Part shown: positions 1 to 13,800 of the stretch, piece by piece
How positions within the stretch are numbered: position 1 is the first letter of the stretch
Layout: each line of letters opens with the position of its first letter
From: Monarcha castaneiventris obscurior
Taxonomy: Eukaryota > Chordata > Aves > Passeriformes > Monarchidae
Assembly: GCA_026261815.1 (NCBI GenBank)
Contig: JAMPIT010000437.1
Location: 6,088,001-6,152,000 of the forward strand
Direction of reading: 5' to 3'
DNA length: 64,000 bases
Position numbers and translations under genes: made by a program
Notes under the pieces: generated by a model
Databases searched by the model: none
What the model was told of the DNA's origin: nothing
What the model saw: the letters and a program-made list of their open reading frames with translations, nothing else

Positions 1-3000
1 ACTGGAAATATTTTGATTTATTACAGAGAAATTCATTCCGATTTCCATTATTTGTGAAAAATCTCACTGTTTTCTGAGAATTCAAGTAATATGTTGCCTA
101 AAAGATCTTTAGATCTAACTACGGTAAGCAATTAAAGTTTTTAAGCTATTCTTCTAAATAAGCAAACCAGGTTTTCTTCTATTGGTACTGGGCAGAACAA
201 AAATAATGAACAAATGTAATTGTGTAATTTACAACAGTTAAGTCATTGGGTAAACTGAGGTGCCATTATAGGCATTTTTGATGGAATTTGAAATGAACCT
301 GGATACCTTTGTGACTTATTTGCCCTTTTTCCTCTTGGGTTAGTTAGTTGCTGTCAGTCATTATTTATGAATATATGGAAGTGTGCCACTGAGTTACACA
401 ACCTCTTAGCAGAATTAGTCCAGAACTATCCATTATCTGTTCTTCATTAGAAAACTTGGGAATTAAAATGGGTTATGTCTGTTTTCTAAGAGGTAAACTC
501 ACCCTAAGATTAAGAATGATTTTTTTGTGCTTAAAAGCTGCTCCATGGGAGACTGAGTGCTGCTGCTTTCCTTGCTTTCCTTAGCTGGGGAATGTGTTCC
601 CTGTTGTATTTCTGAATTTACTGGGAGCAAAGGTGGTCCCACTGTCAGGGATGGGCAGCTGCCCAAACGTCCAGTGTGGTAAAGCAGGGCCACATGGAGT
701 CCTGTAAAAATGAGCAGTGACCTTTGTGCACCAGGGTGTGGGATGTGCAAAAACTTCTGCTTTTCTGGTGTTTGCTGATGGCTCAAAATTTATAAAAGAG
801 ATTAAATTTAAATAAAAGAGATTGGCTTTCTACAGTTTCTACCATAATGTTCCTGTTCTGTGTTTTCGACATTTGTCTGTTTGCAAGAGAATATCTCTTA
901 AACTGTTGGTTATAACTACTGAATTTTCCCATTTTGAAAGTCTGCTTTGCTCTTATAATGAAAGACCAATGTTAGTTTTCTCATGCTGTGGTCCTAAAAC
1001 TGATTTGATAGGGTTGACACGCTGTTTCAAGCATATTAAGTCTTGCATAGTTTTTGCACAGTCACATTTGAAATGATCTCTTAAATAATCAAATATTGCC
1101 CACATTAGACCTTAGCTAAGCAGAGGAGAATAATCTGTACAAACTGTGCAGTTACTGATTGCCATACCCTCCCCTCCAAATAATAAATAATTTACAGCTA
1201 TCACATGTTCCTTCTACAGTTAAGTGTGCAGGCAAAAAAAGAAACCATCTCCATTTCATCATTAGCTTAATCAAGGCAGTGTATCAGTAACCTGCAGTGA
1301 AACTGATTGCTGAAGAGCAGGAGCAGTTGATGGCTGCAGTAGCAAATGATTTTTGAACCTTAGGCCTTTTGAATTTTAGTCAATTTTAATTAAAGTTCCT
1401 AGAAACTCTTCTATTAGAAGTTATAGTATTTTGAAAAGACTACCAGGGAAAACAATTTCAAAAATACTCCAATACCATAATATCCCTGTTCCTTTTCCTT
1501 GCTTGTTCCTGTGTGAAATAGGATTCCTTGAGCCTTGCAAGAAAGGGTAACCTTAAAATCAGCATCTTTGGCTGGTGAGGGGCTGCAGACCCTCAAGGCC
1601 TGCTCTTGGCTGCCCAGCATGGAGGCAACAATTCCAAAGTGCTGCTTTTTGTAACAAAATCTCTGGGTCTGCAGCTTTTCACCATGCAGTTGACAGCCAA
1701 AATTCAGTATCTGAGTAAAGCCAGGGCTTCTGGATTTCCAGCTGAAGGAGAGGGGGGTGAGCCAGCGAACCCAGGCACGGAGTCCCAGAGAGAAGATACC
1801 AAAACCACAGAGATATGGGACTCAGTTCACATTAGTCTCCCAACCAGCCAGGTGTTTATGGCTGCTCTTGCATAATTAAATGAATAAATTAACATAAATT
1901 AAATGTGAATGATAATGAAGGGTTATATATAATTTGGGGGGGAGTTGTATGGATATTTGTGGTTTAGAGGAACAAAAGATGGAATAGCAGAAGCTCTTCA
2001 TGGGTCTATAAAAATGTATTCACTACCCAAACAACTTCAGAGTAATGTTTTTATCTGAATATTGCCCCTAAATACTTTGCTTATGGATGATGAAAATGGT
2101 GGGTAACTGCACACTTCTCTTGGAATTACCCTCCTTTCTCTTTCTTCCATAATAATCTATTTTCCCACCTTCTTCAAGACACCCTGTGGCCTTTTTTGTT
2201 CCTCTGTCTATCTCCAGTTTTATTTTTTTAATATTTTTTTACTTTCCAGAGTTTTTAGCCCTCGGGTTAAAAAAGATGAAGAAGGCAGATCTGAAATTCT
2301 CAAGAGAGTTCACACCCTCTAAAAACAGCAGTGAAAATCAAAATGGGGGGAAAATTACAGAAAAGCACAATGCACGGGATCTAAAGGTTTAAAAAAGGCT
2401 TAAAAAGAGATTTTAAAAAACAAATTTTCCCTTTGAGAAATATTCCATCAAAATGTTTCAGCTTCTTTTATCTCCTGTGTCTTCAGTGAGTTATGTTTTA
2501 ACACTGAAATAGTCCCTTGAGTATATATAAACTCAGAAATGAACAGGGAACTAACTAGAGATGCAGGATTCTGTTTTGTTCTTTAGCTGCTCAATTTTAT
2601 TTTTTCCCCACTGGGATGCATATGCTGGAATTTTCTAGTTTAGGGATACAGGTAATTCTGGAGTAATGGGCGACAGCTTTTATTTTCCATGACAGAGTTA
2701 ATTCCTTGCACGTGTTTTGATGTTTTCAGGCCTTTCTCTATCAAGCCACAACCATTTGCCTCATGTTTTATAGAACCAATGCGATAAGATGTAAGAGTTC
2801 ATCAAGGTATTAACAATATAATAGTGTCAAAATAGCTAAAGCGTTTTGGGGGACGTGCTGCTAGAAATGACAATGACAAGCTCTAAAATTATGAATTAAA
2901 GTTACAGGAATGTGAAATACATTGACTAAAGATAAGCATATTTTCAGTGGCATGAGAAATAGACCAGTCAGGAGCAAATTCTGGGCTGCTTTACCTTTCA

Positions 3001-5969
3001 TAAGATCCCACCAGGCCAGATTCTAACCTTGATCAGATAAATGTCAAATCAGAGTAGAACAGTAGAAATGAACCAATTTATAGCCATTGAAAGAGAGATA
3101 AGAATCAAAGATGTTGATGTCACTGTAGCTGCAGCTGATACAACTCATTTCAGGCTAAATGAAACATTAATGCCTTCACCTTCTTCTCTATTATATGGAA
3201 TGCTCCAGTTATGATTTTAAGCATCCCCAGGTAAGTCTCAGTGCAGAAATTTGTTTGGAAAAGGGTCCACTGAGGATTCTGTGCTAAGTTATCTAACAAA
3301 GAATAATTTAAAATGAGTCAGTGTCCCATATGCATTACTGCCTTGCTGAACCTGCTGCTGTATTTGGTGAGGTGTGAACAAAGACTGCCTTGATACAGAT
3401 AATCTTGTTTAACAGCAGTGATAAAACACTAAAAAAGGATTGCTGCTGGTGGATAGACTGAGGGAGGCTGATGGTGTGAGAAGACATGTGGGCACTTTTA
3501 ATTATAGGAGTAGGGATGCCCTACCTGTGATGGAAGGCTTTAGTATGAGAATTGGATCTGAGAGTTTCGGGACCTTTACAAATGTTCTCAGTACTTTTGT
3601 GTTCACAGAAGTGATTTATGATTTTTATTGCTGGTTGGATTACAACTAATGTAAAGGCCCTGCACATACACAGAAGCTTAGAATCAGGGATTTATTGTTG
3701 GGTGTCCAAATAATGTCTGGATAGACCTTGAATTCAGAGCTGGTCCTGCAAATAAGCCCAGGTAAGTTCGTATTTATATATAAATTAAAAAAAGTGCCAT
3801 TCTAAAACCAAGTGAAAATATCTCTTATTTTCTCCTTTACTTAGGGAGACAGTAAAATAAAAAGGCAGTGGTAAAATGCCATGGTTGAAAAAAAGCCAAG
3901 GAGATGACTGAATGACCCTGATAAATCCCCTTTCCTAGCTGTTGGATAGATGTTCCCTAAACACAACCTTGTTTAATGGGGTAGGAAGCACTGGCTCCCT
4001 CAGTATGTAGGAAATGGGAAATCACAATTATTTATTGGGTCAAACACTTGATTTGCATTCAAATAGGGGTGAACGGAACCCCATTGGTTTGCCCGCCTGA
4101 CTTATTGAAGGCTGAAGTTTTTATTTATGAAAGTTTCTAAAGCTCTTGGCTTCTTTCTCATCAATCTGAGCAGCCAGGGTGTGTTGGTGAGGGTATTTCT
4201 GGTGCTCTCCTGCACCCTGCCCGTGCCATGCTGGGTACCACAGACCCCTCTGGCAGCACCTCTCACCACATCCGTGGTCTCAGCATGGCCATCAAGACAT
4301 TCTGCCAGCTGTATGTAGAAATTCTGGGCAGAAAACAGAGAACAGGATCTCTTGACAGATTTATTTTTCTCAGAAGTAGCTTGCACTCTCACATTGCATT
4401 TGAATTCCTGCTAACAGTTTTCTCAGAGTTTCTTCAGCAAAATGATGTATAAGTACTTTAATATTTCCAAAAGGAGACATTAGTGCACGAGGCAGTCAGA
4501 GGAGATGGGCAGGCAAATTTCCCTGGAGTGTAAGTGAAAACTCGGAGCCAGGAGATGACTTTTGTTCTAGCAAGAGAGTTATTTTCCCACCCTTTAAGCA
4601 CACCAGCCCTGGAGCTGACACAGCCTTAGTTCTGGCAGTGAAGATCAGCTCTGTAAATTAAGCAAAGTATCCCTGAAAGTCACGTACCCAGACAATTCTC
4701 CCAATATTACATTCAAGTGTTAGAGTTTAAAGCCAGGGAGGTAGAATCGAAATGCTTTTCTGCAAAATTACATTGATTCTCCACACTACATCCTGATGAA
4801 CTTCAATCATTTTTTTCCCCGCAAGTGATCACTGATTAATCTAAAAACTGTGAAATTAAGTTGTTTGAACCAGGAATTAAAAATTTCCAGCAATTAAAAA
4901 CAAAGAAACAAACCAAAACAGCCACCAGCATTAGAAAGTGATTAAACATGACAACAACTGAGATGCTGAAATTAGTTGTCCTCGTTCCAAAGGGTTTGTA
5001 ACTAGTGTGATGTTTTCAAAGCTATTAAGTGATAGTTAAGCTGTGTTATTATTTGTAAAGCAGCTACTTGTGTATCCTGAGCCCACTGAGTGAATGTTCT
5101 GCACAGCAGGAGACTGTAAGATAGCAAGCCTAATCATTGTCATTTTACTGTACAAGAGGTAATTTTAGAAAATGATTCCTTAAATTATAAGATCCAAACT
5201 AAGTCAAGGCTCTCCAGCTGGGAACTTTTTTATTCTCTGTCATTGGAAAGTGTCTTTCTTCTAAATACTGAGAACCTTGGGCAGTTTCCCTCTTACTGGT
5301 CTAAATATAGTAAAGGAAATTTAAAATTTTACATATTTAATAATCTTTCTCTTAGTTAAGGTAAATATGATAAGTTGTCTGTAGAGAGGGCACTGGTAAC
5401 ACAATGGATCTGATTCCCTCCTGAATTACTCTGGCTTGGCCCCAGAACAACTGTGCTGCCATCGATAACACAGCACTGCTGTATATTTAAAATAACGTGA
5501 AAATGAATCAGATGAGATGAATCTGACATTTTGCGTGAAGAGTTTGCTAGTACTTATATACTTCTAGCAGTCTGGACTTTAATCAGTACCCCCAGATACA
5601 CAGATGAAATCTATTTTACTTCTGCTACACAGCTTTTGGAAGATTGAAGTGTACTACATACATTGCAGGAGCTTTTAGGGGATGACCCTCCATAGCTTCC
5701 TCATTTTCCTGTTCAGTTTTGTGTAGCATGTGCTCTTATAATGAATATATTCCACTTTTGTGCAGTCTTCTGCAGTACCATCACCTTATATTTTTTTCCT
5801 AAATGAATTGCATAAACTATTCATTTAGCTCCTAGTTCATTCAGATAATTTAAAATTTTTTTTCACCCTTTTATGTACTGACTTTAACTTTCACCCTTAG
5901 CAAAATGTCACTTCAATCTGGCTGTATTTCCAGATTACAAAAAATAAGTTCAAAATACATGCTTAGCTC
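1..5969. other. Unique AT-rich non-coding sequence
   Basis: I see no gene in this stretch. ORFs on both strands are short, lack recognisable domains and have no coherent splice signals. A weak MIR-like patch near 4537-4575 resembles the 'ctcggagccaggaga...gttctag' part of a MIR SINE but is too short to call. Isolated GTAAGT donor-like words follow CAG near 3232 and 3772 without convincing acceptors upstream. The block reads as intergenic or intronic bird DNA. Confidence 0.6.
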
Positions 5970-6200
5970 TGAGGTTTCAATATTTCCCCTTCTGCTGGCA
6001 TTTTTCCCTCTCTGCAGTCGATGTCAATGCATTACTAATTTTGATGTGATAGCATTTTACACCCACATTTCTGATCGCAATGCAAAGTGCAAGGCAGCAA
6101 GAATTAGGCCTACAATACAATGGCAGTCTCATGACAGTCAGGAGCTGATGGAATTTGAATTCCACCACGTCTCCTCAATTCACTTTGCACAGGGCATTCC
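5970..6200. other. Possible conserved non-coding element
   Basis: This block looks less decayed than its surroundings. It mixes ATTA-type homeodomain cores, a TGACAGTCA-like word and a few retained CpGs in dense, non-repetitive sequence. A 139-codon plus-strand ORF (5905-6324) and a shorter minus-strand ORF overlap it, but the predicted proteins have no domain I recognise; long openings on both strands are common in elements constrained for other reasons. This is inference from appearance only, with no alignment behind it. Confidence 0.25.
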
Positions 6201-7339
6201 TTTCAAATGCTGTTGGTGTGAGACAGGTCTGTCTTATTCCCAAAGGCAGCATCTCCCACTGTCAGCTGCTGAATCTGAAATGAAATCCCAGGAGTCACAT
6301 GAGGAATACAGGCAAATAATTTAGCCTGCTATTAAACTGCAAGATTCTCCCTGTTTTTTTAACATCTTGGCTTGCACTTGGTTATCAGAGTTGTCTGGAA
6401 GTGATCACTGCTCTAACCAGCAGGTGTGTGTGGAACTGCCTGTTGTCATCAGCTCCCCCATCATGGATCACCAGGGACTGACTCCTCTGGCGGGTGACAG
6501 GTTTGGGAAAAGGCTGCATGCACAACAATGCAGCTGTGCACAGGGAAGAGTGTGAGAGAGAGGCAGGAAGGATCAAACAACTACTAGAGTTGCTAGAGGG
6601 GAGCGTTTAATGACAAGTTACTGTGACATTTGTGACCAGATCGATTATGAAGACTGAAAAAATCTATGGTATATTTCCAGAGTATTACTGTAGAGCCATC
6701 TGATATAGGGGTTGCCATGGCAAGTACAGATTTTCTATTAACCAGGAAGGTGAATAGTCTCATAAAGCCCATGAAACTTGTTAGTGAATAAATTGCACAT
6801 AGGAAGCACCTCTATTGACCTCTATGGAAATTTAATATTTTCAAACAATGCTGTAAAGTATTTTCCTTGGTTATTTTTAAAAAACAGTCTGTGGTACTGT
6901 CAAATCCAAATGCACCATTTCTGGTATTCCCCATGTTTTGAATGACAGCCTAGACAGATTGGAAAATCAGCACTGAGATAAAAATACTAGTGTGGAGGCA
7001 GCAGGGTAAGAAAGTAACTTACTGAATATTGTTAAATAGGACCGTCTCTACAGCTTTGATACTTGGTATGGCTAAGATTTTTATCATTACAACCTGAGAA
7101 TTAAAACAAATATATATTTACTGTTTATTACTTGATTATATGATTTGTGAGAAACATTTCAGGAGACCAGTAAGGAGAAAGCATTATTGTTAATACAAGT
7201 TGGAGAAACTAAGCAAAGGAAATGTCATCAAGTATTGTCCATCCCCCCAGTGCTGTATGTACATAGAAAAGAGTATGTACACATCCCTTGCTTGTGTATT
7301 TTAAGCACATAGAAACGATCCAAGGGGAGAAGGAACAGG
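6201..7339. other. Unique non-coding sequence, nothing recognised
   Basis: No gene, repeat or clear signal is recognised here. Opposed short ORFs at about 6.37-6.58 kb lie in a slightly GC-richer patch and show no domain. Confidence 0.55.
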
Positions 7340-7509
7340 ATGTCCAGAGAAGCTGTGGCTGTTCCATCCCTGGAAGTTTCAGGCCAGGTTGGACAGGGCT
7401 TGGAGCAACCTGGGAGAGTAAAATGTGTCCCTGCCCATGGCAGGCGGTTGGAATGAGATGATTTTTGAAATCCCTTCCAACCCAAATGATTCTGTGATTC
7501 TGTAATTCC
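7340..7509 (+). mobile_element. CR1 LINE 3' end, 5'-truncated
   Basis: The sequence follows the conserved 3' end of avian CR1 elements in plus orientation: 'tgtccagagaagctgtgg', then 'ccatccctggaag', 'caggccaggttgga', 'ggagcaacctgg', 'tgtccctgcccatggcagg', 'ttggaatgagatgat', 'cccttccaaccca', and a terminal direct repeat of ATTCTGTG type. Only about 170 bases remain, so it carries no reverse transcriptase, which is the usual state of CR1 copies. Divergence from the remembered consensus is modest. Minus-strand ORFs crossing it (7209-7906) are shadows of the repeat and not genes. Confidence 0.93.
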
Positions 7510-9276
7510 ATGGGAGGATAAACTCTGCGGTGTCTTTCTTAGGCCCAGACATGCAGCCACAAAACTTGCTGTGAGGTGCTGGTTGTAGCAGAACTGTGGG
7601 AACATTGCTGTGCTTTTGCCATCTTCTGTGTAATGGGGTGCTGTTTCCTGTTACAGCAATCTTGGTGCACAGTAGAACAAGAAAGTTGTTACTAAATACT
7701 TTGCTTTCATTGTTTCTCACAGAGCATAAATTGGTCAGCATTTGATGATCTTGGGACAGTCTGGATGAATACAGAAAATTCATTGATATTCCACTAGACA
7801 ACTGATTTGTTTGGTGGCAAGAATTTCTGCAAAGGGTCAGGTCAGATGCTGACAGTCCAGCAGGAATTGTTGCAGCTGTGGATGCACTGACTGATCTGAT
7901 AGTCAATGTTCTTTACATAAAGGAAGGCAGAATCATCAGTCGTGTCCCTCCATTCCTGTTTCTCATTCATGCCAGATGATGTCTGCTTTGACTTCTCCTT
8001 CCCTGTCTCTGATCCTGGCAGCTCTGCCTCGCTGGCCACTCCATGTGTTGCAAGTGCAATTGCTCAGGCAGAACAACTACTCAGAGACAACGCTGTGTAT
8101 GGTGGCCATGCAGCCTTCAGTGAGGTCTGCCTGTCCAGCAGAATGAATCCAAACAATTGAAGTCTCAGCTTTCTCTTATCTACAGCAGGTAATTTCTTAT
8201 TCACTACATCAGCTGTATTTTTCTTAGCAATCATCTTCAGTCTTACACATCCTTATTAACAATTTATTTTACCCATATGCTAAGTATCTGCTCTAATAAT
8301 TAATAATGTGTATTCAGTTCATACCATATCTTTTCTAATGCTGTATTTCCTAGTCCACATATCTTCCCCCAAGCAATACCACAGGTGCTTCCTTTAGACC
8401 TCTGTTTTCCTTTGAACTACAGTAGTTCAGCTCATTAGCCTGTCTCACTTCTTATCAGTCACACTCGCTTCTCATTACTTGGGTTGCAGAGCTACCATAA
8501 TTAGATTTTATATTTTTAGGCATTCATAACACTGCTTTAGTGTACACTGTGCTATCAGAAGCATTTTAGACAAGCCATAAGACCAAACTAATTAAAATGT
8601 TCCACAGAGACATTTTAAAGCAGAGTTATGGTTGCTGCTGACGTGGTAAATTCAGGCACACCCAGCTGTTGGGGCCAGGGAAAGCTGACAGGATAGGAGA
8701 CTCTGATCTCCTGCCTCTGGAGGTCACAGGACCTCACCCTGTAGTTCTTGCTTTCAGCCATTGTGTCTGATGTCTCTTAGAAGAAGATAAGCTACATTTG
8801 GCTTCAAAGAGTTGTTTTTTTTGCCCTTCCTGGCATAAGCTTACCTTTTCATTCCTGGAAGTTCTCCCCTCTTGCCAAAGGCAGCGCAGAGATCTTGAGC
8901 ATCTAACTTTGTTCAGGTAATCAAAATACTTCTCAGAAATTGCAAATAGGGTGTCCCCACCCTCACAGACTGTGTTCATCGTATTCTCTTTTATTTTATA
9001 GTCTCCTGCTAGGGATTTTCTTACCAGAGGTAGAATCTCTGCCTTTATTTCTTTTCCTGAACAGTTACATTTTCTCTCTCCTATGAGTTGCTGCTGTCTT
9101 GTTCCTCTGGTGTGGCTTAGTAAACGATGGGCTGACACAGTCCTTCCACTCCTATATAGGGGCATCTGTAGATAGATGGTCCTTGGTGACAGTAAGGAAA
9201 ATGGATCTAGAAGGCACCTGTGAGTCTGTGCATACCTGTAAGATATTCATGGAATTATTGCTGCTTTTGTTTTAAA
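7510..9276. other. Unique non-coding sequence with unremarkable ORFs
   Basis: No gene is recognised. A plus-strand opening at 7942-8160 has a fairly protein-like composition but no domain and no convincing splice sites. A minus-strand opening of 143 codons (8734-9165) also has no recognisable domain. Confidence 0.5.
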
Positions 9277-9298
9277 TTTTTTTTTTTTTTTTTTTTTT
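9277..9298. repeat. Poly(T) tract, 22 T
   Basis: An uninterrupted run of 22 T residues directly follows 'tttaaa'. It could be a plain mononucleotide repeat or the degraded A tail of a minus-strand retrocopy. I see no recognisable retrocopy body beside it, so the plain repeat is preferred. Confidence 0.9.
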
Positions 9299-10746
9299 GC
9301 AGTAGCACTTGCCACATGCTCAGCAGTATCTCTTGAGATGTAACTTATTCTGTAATCTCTGTATGGAATGGGATATTTTGAGATGGGAGCAATTTTGCAC
9401 ACAGGAAGCTTCAAGTTTACTTTACTGAAATATTTTCTGTGTTGAATACAATCTGAGCTATTGAATTTTATTGGCTCCTAGAATAACACGCACAGATGTA
9501 TTTATTTTGTAACTTAATTTGTATTTATAACTGTTTTGCAAACATTCCATATGAAACAAGAAAAATGACCTGGTGTTGTTGTAGGTTGCTCATTTCCCTG
9601 GAAACCCAGCTTCTAACATGAAGCTTACTTGGAAATTAGTTACAACAGGTGTAAGCACTCTCCATCCTTCCATCTCATTTATTTAGTCTCTGCTAGCAGT
9701 AGAAATCATTGCTTTGGGGAAGCAGAAAGCAGTGTATTCTAACAACATAATCATATTCCTCTGTCATTCAGACACTTATTTTAGAATTAGCCAAAAAAGT
9801 TAAAGGTCTGTTTTACAAAACAACTCAATTACTGGAATCTCTAAAGGGAGTAAGTGGCAGTAAGAATGGAACAAGTATATGATACTATGTAAAATAATTA
9901 CTGCAGTCCAAATTTACATAAATAACTCTTGTTCTTTCAGAATCCAAACCAGTATATTTCTCTTCTTCTTAAGTAGAGTGCATGCTGTTGGATTTCCATA
10001 ATTATTAACTGTGGTTTGGTTAGCCTAAGTTTTGGCTTTTGAAAACCTTTTTGAAAACTCTTTCATCTGTATTATATCATATTTTTACACTAGAATTTTC
10101 AAGACCATCTGTATAAGGGAGTTTGAGGCCACAGATTCACTAAGGGATGCTGGATTTGTTCTGTTTAGTAGAACAGGAACTCCAGATTCAAGGGCTTTGG
10201 GATATCACACCTTGATATATGTAAATACATACACAAACTGCAGGATTGTTTTCATGTGGTGAAGTACTCTGCACCCTTGAGCATGCAAAAGAAAATTTCC
10301 ACAAAGTATATTTTTTGTAATGGGTTTTTATAAGCAAGGTTTTGTCTGCAGGAGTCTTTGTGGAAAGAGATTTCTTTGTCAACTGATACTTCTTGTGTTG
10401 AATCCATCACTTATTCCTCATGCATCTTTGGAAAAAGAGAGAGGGAGCTGTAGCCAAGTCTGTCGGTGCTCCAGAGGACTCTCTGGTTTTACACCCCATA
10501 AAGAGATTGGTGTTGTGCTTGCTGTAGAAACACACAGACTGTGAGTGGATAAACAGGTGTCACACAGCAGCGTGTGAAGAGCACGCCCAAGGGCTCCATT
10601 GACTGCACCCTTCTTGTATTTTCGTGGGGGAACATTTAGAGAAACCTTGAGTCTGTCTCTGTGGGGTTTATATGCTTCAAGCAGTGAATAAATTGGTGCA
10701 GCTCTTAGCTGGGCTGGAGCACTCCATCCATGCCCTGCCCTCCCAG
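9299..10746. other. Unique AT-rich sequence, nothing recognised
   Basis: No coding region, RNA gene or repeat family is recognised here. Short ORFs on both strands between 10.0 and 10.7 kb carry no domain. Confidence 0.55.
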
Positions 10747-10822
10747 GAAGTGTCGACAGAGCAGATGGATGAGAGAGCACCGTCTGTTAGCTTGGAGACT
10801 CTCCCACACAAGATCAAGGCAG
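10747..10822 (+). other. Candidate internal exon (76 nt)
   Basis: A pyrimidine-rich acceptor ending 'ccctgccctcccag' precedes this segment and a CAG|GTAAAC donor follows it. The 76 bases are open in at least two frames. The frame starting at the first base begins EVSTEQMDERAPSVS and stays open to the donor, ending one base into a codon; a second frame is arginine-rich. I do not recognise the protein. A coding or lncRNA exon is possible, and so is a chance pseudo-exon, which a 64-kb window should contain several times. No partner exon could be assigned. Confidence 0.25.
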
Positions 10823-13800
10823 GTAAACACCTTGCTCCTGCAGCAGATTGAATATTTTCAAGAGGGTTTACAAATGGCAAAACAACACTTGTGTGGCTCA
10901 ATAGCTCAAATGAAAAGCACGGGCAGTGGCAGAGAAGTTGGCTGCAGGAAGTGGGGCAGTGTGCCTGGAGAAAGCAGACCTGTAGCCCCAGCAGCAGCAG
11001 CAGAGAATAGCAAGCAGATGTTATTTGAAAATGGTGATCTCCACCTTTCAGTTGGGAGAACGTTTGATGCCTTGCTCCACCTTCCTCGTAGATAATGATG
11101 GCATGAAAGCCTTTGGCATTGGCGTTTTCCCCAGGAAAGAAAATGAATATATTGGGGAGGATTTACAGAACTCTGGCTCATGAACTGGTCTCCAGCTAGG
11201 ATAGTCTTGTTCAAACCTAAATATGAAATATTTACAAAAGCAGACATATTTAGAAACCAAGAGAAAGGAGTGCAACTGACATCCTGGGTTTGGAATTTGA
11301 GTATAAAACTTTTTCTCTCCCTAAGGATAAGAAATTTGAGGGAATGGATGCTGTAGGGCACAGGTTAGGCATCTCAGTGAAATATCGCCTGAAGAACAAT
11401 TAAGGAAAATTTATCTTTTTAAACTGCCTTTTGCTTCTCCTGCTAGCAACTGGAATATTTATTTCATGCTTCTTTGTATTGTATTGCAGATCAAGTATCC
11501 CTGTGGGCTCTGACAATTCAGCCTGTTTGTCTTGCAGATCTAAACTGGGAGAAGCCCCCATGCACTGCAGGGTTGGGCAGTGTCCTCTGTTCACATGGGG
11601 CTCACCAGCTCCTGTGGATGTGTTCCGGGCTCTCAGACAAGTTGCATTTGCTCCTTTCTCTCATTGTACCTCTCCCTATAAAGTGAAGGTGCCTTTTTTT
11701 TTACAATCAGATGGTTTGCTTTGTCTAGCAGAAGTAAGAGCTTGCATTGTTATTTCTGCCTTAATAGCTCAGCAGAGGTTTCAGTCTATTTAAAGATTCT
11801 TGTAATGATTTTGGTGATTTTTATGTGTATAGAGGGGGGATTTATTGATGTATGAAAGCCAACATTAAGTGTCAAAGACGTGAAATAAGAAATGTGGCCA
11901 TGTATGCAGGCTTTCTGTATAAACCTACAACCCCTAATCAGATGTTAATGATGTTGATTTTTCTGTTTTTCATGCTGTAAGAAGTGTTTCAGAGAGACTT
12001 TAGAGCTTTACTGAATCCAGCTGTGCCCTGTGCACTCATTGTTCACAGCCTGGTGACAACAGGAGCTATCAGTGACAATGCCACAAGAGTTTGGGTCAGG
12101 GTCTGTGTGCTGGTTCTGGTTCTTCAACTGAATTCCTCTCATGTGTTTACTGTATTTTTACAGTCTTTCTCCCTGCATAAGTTGTTAGTTCTTTGTTTAT
12201 ACTGACACCATTGTCTTTTCTAAAGCATTTTTCTCTAAAAATATTCTGCTTCTTGAATCTTCATAGTTCCAAGTCCTTGCTGGGGACAAGCTTTTGTCCT
12301 GCTGAGACAGGAGGGAGCAGGTGGCATTCATCCTAGAAGAGATGTGATCTAGTACAAGCAGGAAAAATACAATAAAAAGGATAAATCAGGGTTGTATAAA
12401 GAAGCAATGCAGTAATTGTGGCAAACTTGATAGTTGGCATTATCAGCATAGCCTAATAGGTTGGAGTGTCTTTTGTTAACCTTTCTGTTTATCTCTGAAG
12501 CACTGGTCCAGCAGTTTGCTGGAATACAGTGTGTGCTGCTGAGCTCACAGGAGAGGAGGAAATGTTAAAACAACATGGCTTCTACAAGGCTGTAATTTGG
12601 ATATCAGAGTAGAAAATGGAGCTGCAGCTGGCATGTTCAGGACAATTAATTCATTTACATCCTTGCTGCACTGTTAGACAACCCCCAAGAAAAGCAATTC
12701 TGCATTTCTATCTCTGGATTTTGAAAGAGACGATGGAAATGAAAGCTGTTATCCCTCTGAGAAGAATGTTTCCCATTTGGTAAAGTACAGCCATTCTTTC
12801 TGATGCAAGGAAAAATTATTGGTGAACAGCAAATAAACCTTAACAAGAATTATCTGTTGAAGGGTAAGAGGGAATAGAGAGCTCAAGGGTTCTAGGATGA
12901 ACACATGCTTTTGAAGCAGATTAAAATCACTGAAAGAACAATTCACCCTTATACAGGCAAATGAGCTGTTTAACCAATGAGGTGGTGTATTCATTTTTTC
13001 TTTCCTATCCAGGGAAAAAAAGAGTGGAAAATTCTTATGGCCAGGTATGGCCTCTGACTTAATAAATCCCAGCTGAGATTCAGAGGACTCAATAGCTTAT
13101 TCCATACCCAGTGGTCAGAATAAATGCAGACACTCTGTCATGTTGTATCTATTAAATAGGTGGAGCACAATTTACAGTCCTGGTTCTCAGGTTGTTCTGA
13201 ATTGGGACCTGCTCCTTTCAACACCTTTCTGGTTCACACACAGAATTTGTCCCCCCAAAAGTAAGGCACAGCAGAGGTCTATGCAGTATGGGATCTTGCA
13301 CTGAACCAGTTACTAAGTATCCACTTTTAAAGTTTGGGATTTTGTTTTGCATCATTTCTTTTTGGGGTGTGGCATCATGCATAAAATCTTTCCAAGGTCT
13401 CACCCAGTTCTAGACCCACAGTGCTACAGAAACCCTCCCTAGGTCTAAACCATTTGAAATGTATCAAATATGTGTAAATTCTATAGACAGAAAATACCTT
13501 ATTTCCATAGTATTTTCTGAAAACCTACTGAAAATTTGCTTAAGGAATTAATTAAGCCAGAACTCTTACATGCAAAAATACGTGCTTCCTTCTCTGCATT
13601 ACAAGGAAGCAATTAGTGAACACTGGAGGCAAAAGCTTTTCCTAATCAAAAGAGCTGAGTTTAACTTGTGTCTGCTTAAGCAATTCTGTTTTGGAAGAAA
13701 AGGGAAAAGCAGACATACTACTGGACTATCAATTAAAAGGCAAACATGAAATGCAGCACAATTAATTCTTTTAAAAGAAAGAATTTTTCATTCATAGTGC

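Noticed and set aside
3190..3780. Exons before the CAG|GTAAGT words near 3232 and 3772
   Set aside because: No acceptor with a pyrimidine tract and no open frame of useful length precedes either donor.
4537..4575. MIR SINE fragment
   Set aside because: The resemblance covers fewer than 40 bases with gaps, too little to call.
5905..6324. 139-codon plus-strand ORF as a protein gene
   Set aside because: No domain, no splice or promoter context, and an opposing ORF overlaps it. It is kept only as a possible conserved non-coding element.
7379..7906. 175-codon minus-strand ORF, the longest in the window
   Set aside because: It runs through the CR1 3' tail and adjoining unique sequence, has no domain, and its other frames are also partly open.
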